Shown here: one piece after another, positions 1-10,304 of the stretch
Numbering within the stretch: the stretch's first letter is position 1
Layout of the letters: each line of letters opens with the position of its first letter
Assembly: GCA_037157565.1 (NCBI GenBank)
Contig: JAZHRO010000063.1
Coordinates: 150,214,501 to 150,278,500 of the forward strand
Direction: 5' to 3'
DNA: 64,000 nucleotides
Source: Thalassia testudinum
Taxonomy: Eukaryota; Streptophyta; Magnoliopsida; Alismatales; Hydrocharitaceae
The notes under the pieces: model-generated
What the model saw: only the letters and a program-made list of their open reading frames with translations
What the model was told of the DNA's origin: nothing
The model's database searches: none
Position numbers and translations under genes: made by a program

Positions 1-1349
1 TACAATCAAGTCCCTATCCATCCTGAGGATCAGGAAAAAATGACTTTCACCTGTCCCTATAGAACCTTTGCTTTCTGTAGGATGCTATTCAGCTTATGCA
101 ATGCACCTGTGACTTTTCAAAGGTGTATGCTAGCCATATTCTTAGACATGGTGGGAGAGTTTATGGAACTCTTCATGGACGATTTCTCTATTTTTGGAGA
201 ATCATTTGATTCTTGTTTGGCTAATTTTGAAACAATTCTTAAAAGATGCATCAAAACAAGACTGGTCCTTAGCTGGGAAAAGAGTCATTTCATGAAATAA
301 GAAGGCATTGTCTTGGGTCATGTAATCTCTGAATGAGGTATCAAAGTTGACAAAGTTAAGGTTGGTGCTATCTCTAAATTTCCTCCTCCCACATCTGTTA
401 AACAAATTCGATCATTTCTTGGTTAGTGGGATTCTATAAGAGGTTCATCAAGGACTTTTCTAAGGTTGCTCACCCTCTGAGCAACCTTCTTGCCAAAGAT
501 ATGCCATTTGATTTCAATGAATCATGCCGTAAGGCATTTGATTTTCTTAAAATGGTAGTCACTTGTGCTCCAGTTTGGACAACCCCATTTGAGATCATGA
601 CCGACGCTTCTGATTACGCGGTTGGGGCTGTTTTGGGTTAGAAGATTGACAGGAAGCCCTCTGTCATCTACTATGCTAGTAAAACTCTGGATGAGACCCA
701 GAGGAATTACACTATTATTGAGAATGAATTACTAGCTGTAGTATTTGCTTTGGAGAAATTCAAGGCTTATCTCTTAGGGTCTTATGTCATAATTTATACC
801 GACCACTCGGCCTTGAGACATCTCTTGGCCAAAAAGGATGTCAAACCTTAGCTTATTCGATGGATTCTTCTACTTCAAGAATTTGATCTTGAAATCAAGG
901 ATAAATCTGGGGCACAAAATGTGGAGGTGGATCATCTTTCGAGACTCCTGAGTGATTCTTCTCGTCTGAATATTCCGATTGTCGATACTTTTTCAGATGA
1001 GACTATCCTTATAGTTTCAGGTGTCCAAACTCCATGGTTTGCAGACATTGTAAACTATTTGGCTATTGGTCAAATCCCTCAGGATTGGACCAAGCAACAA
1101 TGAGATAGACTCAAATTTGAGGCCAAATACTACTTCTAGGAGGACCCCGAACTGTATCGCATCGGCTCTTATCAGATTATTTGCCGATGTGTTCCTGAGA
1201 GTGAATTCAAAGTTATACTTGACTTCTGCCATGCATCTGCATGTGGTGGACATTTCTCTTGGAAAAAGATGGTTGCAAAAATTTCGCAATCTGGAATCTT
1301 TTGGCCATCTTTATTCAAGAATGCCCAAGAATTCTCGAGGTTGTGTTCC
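1..1349 (+). pseudogene. Ath-1 pol remnant: RT palm to integrase zinc finger
   Basis: The translation opens inside the RT palm domain (YNQVPIHPEDQ) and reaches the catalytic FMDD box at 172-183. RNase H follows, with the TDASDYAVGA, IYYASKTLDE and TDHSALRHLLAKKD blocks at about 600-850 and VDHLSRL at about 925-945. The integrase N-terminal zinc finger (CHASACGGHFS) starts near 1225. Stops interrupt it at about 298, 333, 639, 850, 1101 and 1137, and the frame shifts near 420. Several stops are TAG where related copies have CAG or TGG. The gene breaks off at 1349 at the sLTR-1 insertion and resumes at 17408. It is not functional. Confidence 0.92.
1345..1349. repeat. Left target-site duplication of sLTR-1 (GTTCC)
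   Basis: GTTCC here and at 17403-17407 flank sLTR-1, which begins TGACGGG and ends GCAATCA. Removing the insertion and one GTTCC rejoins the Ath-1 integrase zinc finger as C-S-stop-C-Q-A-L-G, where Ath-2 has CSRCQTLG. The stop is TGA where CGA (Arg) is expected. Confidence 0.9.
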
Positions 1350-2147
1350 TGACGGGAAGCGTTCTCGCGCATTTGAAAGTCGTCGGAATCGTAGTATAGT
1401 TGCGCAAAAATGTTGGTCAAAAAATGATTTCTAAAGATAACGAGATTTTGAGTCCCGGTCGTTCATCTCTGGGAGGCATTTGATTTACTTTTGAAACTGA
1501 TCTTTTTGCCACTCTACTTCATTTAAAATCACACGTCGATTTATGATTATTACATATTGAAGTACGACATGCTTAGTTGCAAGTATATCAGGAATTAAAA
1601 ACAGGCAACATTAATCACTCAAAAGATATTGCAATAAGCTCATGGTGATTCTCAACACATAGATATATATATAAATATATCTTTTATTCATTCAAGAGAG
1701 TGTTTGCAACGTAGAAGGTAGAAGAAAGCTTGTACATGAATGCTTAAAAATGTAAATCTAGCTACCAGAAAACGATCGCATACAAGAATCTACGAGGGGA
1801 TTTTGCATGCATCATTGGGGGAGAAGTAAGACTATGCTATTAAGCAGTAATAAAAGCAATAAAAATTATGAAGAGCATGAATTAAATCTAGAAGAATAAA
1901 AAGGCATTCAGGGGTGGTCCTCGATGGCCTTGGAGTGGTTGAGAGGAGAATGAGGGGCGTTCAATGTAGCTTAGGCCGACCCTTGGAGAGAGGTAGGTTT
2001 GATCCAGCATCCTAGCATGGTGTCCTCCATGATGGTGGTGAGCTCGTGGAGGTGGAGTAACTAACCTAAGTGAAGGTGGGCGTGTATGGAGCTAATGAGG
2101 TGAATTTGCCAAGGAAGTGAATGAATGTGTTTGGCCGCCCATGGGGT

Positions 2148-2156
2148 CTTTTTATA
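2148..2156 (-). promoter_or_regulatory. sLTR-1 TATA box
   Basis: The minus strand reads TATAAAAAG here. It sits between the presumed U3 (higher coordinates, continuing past Ath-2) and the R/U5 portion (1350-2100). An inverted repeat of CTCTCTAGAGAG type lies just upstream at about 2171-2203. Confidence 0.6.
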
Positions 2157-3804
2157 GACCTAATGGATTCTCTCTAGAGAGGTGTAGAACTCTCTAGAGA
2201 GAGTCCAAGAGTGGCTGACCACATGTGGGTGGATGTGGGCTTTGAGATCCAAGAATTGTGGATCTCAATTTGAATTCCTCTTGGTTGCTAAATTTGGCAA
2301 CCAAGAGGTGGCACCATCTCAAGAGGTCTCAAAAGAATTCTAGAGAAGTGTGTGTGTGTGTGAATGGGTGTGTGTGTGTGTGTGGTCATGCTCTATGTGG
2401 ATAGGTGGCTTAGGTTAGGTCTTAAGGGATTTGGGTAGGTGTAGGTCTTGAATTAGGGTTATAAATCCTAATTGCTAAGGGGAAAATGCAATTAAACTTA
2501 ACCTAAGTTTAATTGAATGAGTGTGAACCTAATTGAGAGTAGAATAACTCAATTAGGTTGGGTTTAGGTCAATTGGACTCTCACCAAGTCCAATTAAACT
2601 TGTGTGGGTTGAGATCTAAGCTTAATTGGACTCAATGAGTCCAATTGACTTAGGTGAAGGTAATTGACTTTGATCTAAGTCAATTAGGTTTAGTGAGGAC
2701 CTAATTAGGTCCTTAGGGAGGTCTAAAGGTGATGTACTAGGGTTAGGGCACCATAATTTAGGTTCCTGTGGGGCTAGAATTGGGTTTAGGGACCTAGAGA
2801 TCCAAGATCAAAACATGAATCTCAAAATAGGGACTAGAGGCCAGCATCAGACGTCCAATAATATGATCGGGCGATGATGAGAACCTCGTCACAAACCCTA
2901 AACTAGCACCATTTAACCCTAATATGAAAGAAAAAGCTCCTACATAACTCTAGAAAGGCTTGGCTCTGAGAGATTCTGAGTTTGCAAAGAAAATAGAAAC
3001 TAAGGGGTAAAAATGTAATTTCACCAATCCGATCTGAAAATAGGGTAACTCAAGGTCCAAACATAGGTCAAAACAACCTAATAAGAAGAAAAGTGAGATG
3101 AGATGACTCAATAAGGGCTACAGCAACTCCAAGGAATTAAATGATATCCTGTAACCCTAAAAACAAACCTACTTCAATTCACGTGGTTCGAGGCAAGGTA
3201 AAAATCAACTAAACCCTCTAAAATTCATAGAAAAATAATCTCTAGGGTTTAGGACTTTCAATTTGGCCTTAGGAACCCATTTTGACCAACATTGAGAACC
3301 ATGCCCAATTAACAACTTGATTTGGGTTTTTGCGTAAATTGACCAGTCAAACAAGGTTTAATCTAGAAATAAAATTCACCATCAGAATCCTTAGGTCCTA
3401 ATTAGTCATGTATAAAAACTTGGGCCTAAGAAGAAAGCTTCTTGACCAACTTTACACTTTGGTCCTCAAATATTTACTTTTTGGCCCTCAACTTTTGAAC
3501 CCTCACATTTTGGCCCCTAACTCTCCTTCATTCTTTGCGTTTAGGTCCCTCCTGCAAAACCTAAGCAGCGCCATGCTCCGGCGACCTTGCATGGAGCATG
3601 GCGCCGCGCAGGGTGAGGGAGGGGCCCTGGCAAGTCAATGGGGGGTACCCTGCGTCGTCAGCCACCGCAGGGACACCCCCCTGAGTGCTGCGACCGCCCA
3701 TACCGCCCGTGCGAACGCACGGACGGTATGGGTCTCCTTCCTCCGGCGTCCTCCGGCGAGGGAGACACGTCGTCTCCCTCCACCCTCCTCTCTGATTCTG
3801 CCCT

Positions 3805-3812
3805 TATAAATA
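3805..3812 (+). promoter_or_regulatory. Ath-2 5' LTR TATA box
   Basis: TATAAATA in a pyrimidine-rich GC context, conserved in the 3' LTR at 14872-14879. Transcription would start about 30 bases downstream, near 3840, if this is the active promoter. Confidence 0.65.
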
Positions 3813-4705
3813 CCCTCGTCGCTCCGCCATTCTTCCCAGCTCGGATCTGACGGAGACCCCCTCAATTCCTCCCTTCCCACTCCGACAGACGCCCCCTTGC
3901 TGAGGTGGCTCTCCTCCTCCTTGTCGTCGCCCTGCCGCACTACCAGCAGCAGGGTTACCTTCCCTCGATCTTTCCGCGTCACGCCGCACCCAGCTGGCGC
4001 CTCTCCAGCCCTCTCCTCGCCGCCGCCCTTCCTCTGGGCAATTTCTTCTCCGGCGACAGTCAATACGACTGTCGCCTGTGCCAACCCCTCCTCATCCAGC
4101 TTAGTAGGTAAAACTTCTCCTCTTCCTCCCCTCTTTCTTCTCCATACTGAAAGCCCTTACTGTCGCCACCGATTTCCCACCGATCACCCTCACCTTCTCC
4201 ACCTCCGGCCAAACTCCGGCGAACCGCTCCCATCGCTCCAGCACCCCACACGGCTCGTGGACCTGTGCATAACCTCCGCCTCCTCACCCTGATCCTCTTC
4301 CGCCCCTTCACTTCCCACCAAACGCCCTCTGCAGATCCACCGAACACACCCACTTCTCCTCCCGCAGTTTGACCTAGGGCGACCCTTTTGATCCACCATG
4401 CCCACTGCAGACTCTCCAACCACCTTCATCGTGCCACGGCGAAGGTTTCCGCATATCTGATTAGGCCGAGAGGCCGTGCTTCTGTGAACAGGTGTTACGC
4501 CCGCCATCGCCATTGCTGAGCAGCGAAGCTCCTTCGACCTGCTGCTCCAGGCACACCACGACCAGGTCAGACTCCCAGGCTTCGCGGGGTAGCTTCGCGA
4601 AGTGTCAGGCTGCAGTTCGGTCGAAGCCCTCGCCCGAAGCCCTCGCGCGAAGTTCGGCTGCCGCTGCTTCCTCTGCGCAGGCGCTTACATTGGGGTGGGA
4701 CATTT

Positions 4706-5010
4706 AGTCCCACCTCGGAAGGCTTCGAAGAGGCCCGCCGATATAAGTTGAAAAAGTGTTGTAGGCTTATCGCCTCAGCACACGGGGTGAGGTCCCTCTC
4801 ACACCGCTTCACCCGGCCCGTCCGCGAGCTCATTACGCGGATCCGGCCGACCCGACCCGACTTGACTGGCACTCCTCGCCCACCACCGCACGCCGGTGGG
4901 CCTGGACCCGGGCGCGACCCGCGTACCCGATTACCCGGTTGCTCTGGGAGGGCTGTCCTAAGAACGAATTCTGAGAGAGAGAGACGGGGGGGGGTAGAGT
5001 AGGTTTTTGC
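4706..5010 (+). promoter_or_regulatory. snRNA-type promoter module (USE + TATA) and conserved tract in Ath-2 5' LTR
   Basis: AGTCCCACCTCG at 4706-4717 resembles the plant snRNA/7SL upstream sequence element RTCCCACATCG. ATATAAG follows at 4741-4747, 23 nt after it. That spacing is close to the short spacing known for plant Pol III U-snRNA genes. The next 260 bases keep blocks shared with the diverged Ath-3 LTR (GTGGGYCTGGACC, TTACCCGGT, a purine run) and end in TTTTTGCCCTC near 5004. Whether an RNA is made is unknown; it could simply be the LTR promoter. Confidence 0.45.
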
Positions 5011-5139
5011 CCTCTGATGCTGAACTCTTGAGCGTGCAGGCACAGGTGAAGAAGAAGGACTGCGGAAGAAGAAGAACTGAAGCAACACTGTAGCATCCGC
5101 GGGTTAAGTCGTCTGATTGGAAAATCAGACGACGTCCTG

Positions 5140-5480
5140 AAGACAGGTGAAGACGAAGAAGAAGAAGAAAGAAGAGAGAAGGAACAGCCAAGTGAAGAAA
5201 CAGAAAGCAGAAGAAGAAGAGAAGCAAGAAGCAAGACAAAGAAGAAGAAAAGGAACAGGAAGAACACAAGCCAAAGAGGAGAGAAGACAAAGAAGAAGAA
5301 GAAGAACAGGAAGAATAGAAGCCAAAGAGGAGAGAAGACAAAGAAGAAGAAGAAGAACAGGAAGAACAAAAGCCAAGGAGGAGAGAAGACAAAGAAGAAG
5401 AAGAAGAACAGGAAAAACAAAAGTCAAAGAGGAGAGAAGACAAAGAGGAAGCAAGAAGAGGAGAAGAAGAAGCCAAACTT
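5140..5480 (+). repeat. Purine-rich GAA tract with 51-bp tandem repeat
   Basis: Four units start at 5270, 5321, 5372 and 5423 with an exact 51-bp period. Each opens with a GCCAAAGAGG variant followed by GAAGAAG runs. The 3' LTR has the same array, one unit being 3 bp shorter. The strand is almost purely purine over 340 bases, which explains long Leu/Ser/Phe-rich reading frames on the other strand. These are not genes. Confidence 0.9.
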
Positions 5481-5681
5481 TCATCTCTCTTTCTCTCTCT
5501 TTATTTTTGTAATAGAACATGTATATCTCTAGAATACGACTTGCTCCCTGAGTTCGACCTCGGGAGAATTGTTATTCCCGAGTAAAAAAAATATATATAT
5601 ATTTGAAATGATGGCAATAACTAGCTATACTACAACGCTATAGCAAAAACTAGTCATAGTTGCCACCCACCGTTTCATTTT

Positions 5682-5699
5682 TGGCGCCGTTGCCGGGGA
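5682..5699 (+). other. Ath-2 primer binding site (tRNA-Asp type)
   Basis: TGGCGCCGTTGCCGGGGA lies four bases after the 5' LTR end. This is the sequence expected for priming by the 3' end of tRNA-Asp, used by Athila elements. Ath-6 has the identical 18 bases. Confidence 0.9.
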
Positions 5700-6605
5700 G
5701 CAACGGCTATTCTAGAGGTAGACATTTCTGTTTCTTTTTAGTTCTAATAATCTCTCTTTTGTGCAGCTACAGGAAATCAAGAAGACAAGCAACCGCACAA
5801 CAACCACTCCGAGGACAGGTAATTTTTTCCTCTCGCTATTAACCCCTAAACTCTAAAGAGGAAGAAAAGAAAAGAACAAGCAATATAGGGCTAACCTGTC
5901 TTCTATACTTAGTAAACCATAAGAAGTTGCATGTTTTCAACCCATTATTCCTGCACACTATTAAGGGTATTTAGGGGCTAACACATTCTTGCTTGAGCCC
6001 TAATTACCCACCAAAGAACTAACTGGACCAAGTAGAGCCAACATAAGATTCAACATTAGGGTTTTAGAGACACACTACTTAAATCAAGAATGGAGAAAAT
6101 CCAAAAGAAGTGTGCCTAAACCATTGATTAAACACACTTATTCAGAGAAACCCTAAACAATTGGCTCTCTAAACACTTGAACCCAAAAAGAAAGGACCCA
6201 AAAGCTCTCAAAGGAACAAGAGGTAAATTTGACCCCTTGGGTCAACCAACCTTAAAATTAGGTCACTTTCTCACTAAAAATACCTAAGAGTTCAAGTGTA
6301 ACTTTAAGCACCCTGATTTTAAACTAAAATTGGTAGACTTAAGAAGTCAAGATCCCCATTCTGGTCTACCTGGAACCGCAGTGACAAGAGAGGTCGGGTG
6401 GGGGAAACCCTGTAACCTGTGGGGACGCTCTACCGTGTAGGGGCCTTCGCGGGACTCACCCTCTCTGGCTGCCCAGGCAATTCTCAGGTGGACGATCTTT
6501 CTGATAAAGGGGTCCATCTGCCCCGCACCTCTATAGTCACCCAACACATTTTTGGGTGTCTCGATTGGGTCCGGCACCTTCTAACCTCTTCCACTCCAAC
6601 AGTGC
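5700..6605 (+). other. Ath-2 leader (untranslated)
   Basis: There is no credible gene in these 900 bases. A block at about 6350-6600 (GGTCTACCTGGAACC, then GGGGACGCTCTACC, then GGGTGTC..GATTGGGTCC) recurs in the leader of pol-less Ath-3 at about 23570-23790. Conservation between pol-bearing and pol-less relatives suits an RNA packaging or translation signal; that role is inferred. Confidence 0.6.
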
Positions 6606-8600
6606 ATGAGCGGTAGGAGATCCTTAAGACCACCCTTAATATCTCCTTTAAAATTTCACTCTCGTCAAGGCCCAGCCTTGACTCCCGTGTTTGAGCAGCA
6701 ACCTAACCCCATCATTCTCTCTTCCGATTCCGAATCAAACTCTTCTTCTATCATGGCTCAGCCAGTTGAGGAAGAAAACAATCTGGAGCACCAACTCCAG
6801 TGACTCAACGACCTCTTCCAAAACTTTGTGCACCCACCGCAACTTCCCATGATGCGGGACCATTATAATCCTACTGCGGTGGCCATTGAGCCTCAAATCA
6901 GAATCCCGACTGGGGGACCTGACTCTGAATTAAAGCCCAATATGATTCACGCTATACCTAAATTCCATGGGCTTAATTCTGAAGATCCCTTCCAGCACAT
7001 CAAACAGCTGAAGCATCTGGCCCAAACTTTCGGCTCAGACGCACAAAATCGGGATATTCTTCTCATGAAGATGTTCTCCTTTTCTCTTATGGACAAGGCT
7101 GCCCACTGGTATCAAACTCAGACATGGCCGATCAACAATTGGGAAGAACTTCAGTCCGAGTTCCTGAAAAAGTTCTTCCCTGTTGGACGGACCAACGCCT
7201 TGCGCCATTAGATTACACATTTCACCCAACAAACAGGGGAACCTCACCATGAGGCATGGGATCATTTTCAGGATCTCATGAGAAAGTGCCCCCATCACGG
7301 AGTTCCTAAATGGGAACAGGTCCAATCTTTTTACCAGGGACTCCGTGAGGACATCCGTCTTTTCGTCAATGCAACCTGCGGAGGAAATATCATGGGTCAA
7401 CATGAAGACACCGTGTGGGAGATTCTCGAAAACATGTGCGAGAACTCCATCAACAATGACTCCATGGGATTATTCGACAGGACGAATACCCGCGCAGCGA
7501 CGAATCTCAGGGGAGCACACGAGACGCAGGGCCTGTCCGCATCAGTCGACTTGGAGTTAATGGCCAGTCGATTGGACAAGGTCTCGATTATCGAAAAGAA
7601 GGTGGATGAGCTGACTCAGCATCTGCAGCGAGCTACCTCTGCGCATAACCCTTTCGCACAGCCTCCTTCCACAAGGGAAACTGTGCAAAACATTCTCCAT
7701 CAATCTTCTCCTAGGATGGACCCATCATCCAAATCTTTGCCCGGAGGTCCTTCCGATTCCTTCTACACCTGCCAGGGGAATTCCATTCCCTCTTTCTCTA
7801 ACCCTCTGGAGGTTCCTCAGACCTGCGAGGACCTCAACGCCATCCAGAACGACCCGTTCTCCAACACCTATAATCCTGGATGGCGAAACCATCCTAACTT
7901 TCAGTGGGCGGGAAATTCCCAAACCCAAAGACCATCCTTCCAACCCCGCCCACAACCTCCTCGTCCTCACCAGCCGCCTCAGCCTCGGCCCAACCCTACT
8001 TAAACATCTAGGCCAAATCAAGATCAAATGTCCCTTATCCTTCAGACCCTGGCTGACATTCAAAGAACGAATGCGGCTATCCAAAAACAACATAAGGACG
8101 AACTTACAGAGGTCCGAAACCAATTGACCCAGTTGCCAAACTCTCGCCAGCCAGGTACTCTTCCTTCCCAACCTCTACCTAATCCTAATAACGTGCCAAC
8201 CCAGCGGCGCGTTATGAACCCAAACCCGGGCCATGCCCATATGATTTATCAGGCCCCCTCTGTTCCTTCACCCGACGGGATAGAGGCCTCCACTTCCTTT
8301 GCAGGTTACCAGCAGCAAGCTATCTTACCCAATCCCAACCAAAACCAGGCAAGACTTAATTCCGTAACAACCCGTAGTGGTAAGGAAACCCAAGACCCAC
8401 CTCATCCAAACCGCTCCAAGCCCGGTAGTGATCCCAAGCCTAGGACAGTAATCCAGGACGTCCCCACCCCTATCCCAGATCCACAACCTGGACCTATCCT
8501 AGAAGAACCACCCAAGATCCCGTTTCCCGAGGCCTTGACCAAGGGAAAGAAGACTACCAAACCCGTGGCTCCTGAGGAGGACCTGGTCAAGCTCTTTTAG
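6606..8600 (+). pseudogene. gag: Ath-2 gag (capsid region and proline-rich linker)
   Basis: Gag forms the particle and packages the RNA. The frame opens with ATG at 6606; an alternative ATG is at 6753 (MAQPVEEENN). The retrotransposon gag core runs from about 6900 to 7500, with IPKFHGLNSEDPFQHIKQL, AAHWYQTQ, WEELQSEFLKKFFPVGRTN and MRKCPHHGVPKWEQVQSFYQGL. A Pro/Gln-rich linker follows, then the VTTRSGKE block at about 8370, the counterpart of the VTLRSGK motif in Ath-5. No CCHC zinc knuckle was seen. In-frame stops are near 6801, 7209, 8001 and 8598. The frame is the same as that of the downstream protease and RT. Confidence 0.93.
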
Positions 8601-10304
8601 CAGGTCCACATAAACATCCCTTTGATGGATGCAATTCGCCACGTACCAGCTTACACACGATTTCTAAAGAATGTGTGTACACCCCAGCGTAAGCCGCGAA
8701 CCAAGGGTGGGAGCCCAATTGTTCTGTCAAAGCAAGCCAGCTCTGTAATCCTCAGTAAACTCCCACCCAAGGCAAAAGATCCTGGTACTCCCCTGATTTC
8801 CTACAAGATAGGTGACACCCAATTTGATAGAGCTTTGCTAGACTTAGGTGCATCTATAAACCTGATACCCACATCCTTACTTGACCACCTAGAAGAATCT
8901 GAGCTAAAACCAACCAAGGTGACATTACAATTAGCAGATCGATCTATAAAGTCACCAAAAGGGATTCTCGAGGATGTTATCGTAAGAGTGCGGGATTTCT
9001 ATTTCCCAGTGGACTTTATAGTCTTAGATATGGATGCGCCTAAAAACCCTAGGGATACACTAATCATTCTAGGGAGACCTTTCTTGGCTACTGCTAGAGC
9101 CAACATCAGCTGTGAGGAGGGCCAAATAGAGCTTAAATTTGGGGATCAAACCTTAAAAATTGATATATTTAAGGCCCAACAAGGAATTAATTGCGGTGTC
9201 ATCGAACAGATTTGTGACGTTAGGATTTTGGTTGATGAATCACACCTCCAGAATGACTCGATTATGCCTCATCAACCACAGAAGGATCTTGACCTGCAAA
9301 CGGAGGAGTTGAATCCAGATAGAAACAACCCAGTAACTCCTACCCTTGAACCTCACATCTACACTGAACCACCAGCTGCTGCTGATAATCCTATCCTTGA
9401 GTTAAAGCCTCTTCCTGCTCACTTGAAATACATCTTTTTGGGTTCCAATCAGACCCTCCCTGTGATTATCAATTCCAACCTCAATCCCGAACAGGAATCC
9501 CGTCTGATTGCTGTCCTCCAGCAACATCGCAGAGCCATCGGGTGGACTCTCGATGATTTTACTGGAATAAGCCCCTCTTATTGTACTCATCATATCTATT
9601 CAGAAGAGGGCGCACGACCTTCTCGTGAAATGCAGAGACGTTTAAACCCTAATCTGCAGGAGGTCGTGAAAAAGGAGATCATCAAGTGGTTAGATGCCGG
9701 AATCATCTACCCGATCTCCGATAGTCGTTGGGTGAGCCCAATTCAGGTTGTGCCTAAGAAGGCAAGACTCACCACCATAACGACTGAAACCGGAGAAATC
9801 ATTCCTACCCGATTAGCCAATGCGTGGAGAGTCTGTATAGATTACCGCCGACTCAATTCCTCCACGAAGAAGGATCTTTTCCCACTACCCTTCATTGATC
9901 AAATTCTTGAGAAACTAGCGGGAAATAGGTTCTTCTGCTTTCTTGACGGGTACTCCGGTTATAATCATGTGGCAATCCATCCTGAGGACCAAGAAAAGAC
10001 CACATTCACCTGCCCCTTCGGAATGTATGCTTTCCGAAGGATGCCTTTCGGTCTTTGCAATGCACCCGCTACTTTTCAGCGATGCATTCTTGCCATATTC
10101 TCCGATATGGTAGGTGATTTTCTGGAAGTCTTCATGGATGACTTTTCAGTCTTTGGAGAATCTTTTGATGATTGCCTCCAACACTTGGTCCAGATACTCA
10201 GGCGATGCATTGAGGTGAACTTGGTTCTTTCCTGGGAAAAGAGCCATTTCATGGTGCCTGAGGGAATTGTCCTGGGACATCTAATTTCAGAAAAAGGCAT
10301 CTAG
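8601..10304 (+). pseudogene. pol: Ath-2 protease and reverse transcriptase
   Basis: An aspartic protease is followed by reverse transcriptase in one open frame of 560 codons (8622-10304), continuous with gag. The protease active site is LLDLGASIN, with Asp at 8841-8843, and IILGRPFLATARA follows near 9085. RT motifs include RRLNPNLQEVVKKEIIKWLD (about 9637), WVSPIQVVPKK, WRVCIDYRRLN, FFCFLDGYSGYN, FGLCNAPATFQRC and the catalytic FMDD at 10131-10142. These are typical of the Athila lineage. A TAG at 10302-10304 ends the open stretch, where Ath-1 and Ath-5 have Lys or Glu. Active-site residues are intact. Confidence 0.96.

Larger units (their letters stand above)
2875..5677 (+). repeat. Ath-2 5' LTR (2803 bp)
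   Basis: It runs from TGATGAGAAC to CGTTTCA and is matched by 13859-16746. The AT-rich U3 start resembles the Ath-3 LTR (for example GAACCCATTTTGACC near 3270). A GC-rich block spans about 3560-5000, a purine-rich repeat 5140-5480, and an AT-rich end follows. A TATA box at 3805-3812 would place about 1.8 kb in R/U5, unusually long. Reading frames inside it are compositional and differ between the two LTR copies. Confidence 0.95.

Noticed and set aside
1342..1349. 8-bp duplication (GTTCCTGA) pointing to a hAT-type DNA transposon instead of sLTR-1
   Set aside because: The ends show no terminal inverted repeats. With TG..CA ends the duplication is 5 bp, and the extra TGA is a chance match between LTR start and target.
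2870..2874. GGCGA / GTTGA as an intact target duplication of Ath-2
   Set aside because: Only three of five bases agree, so it is treated as decayed; other LTR boundaries tested did not improve the match without breaking the LTR alignment.
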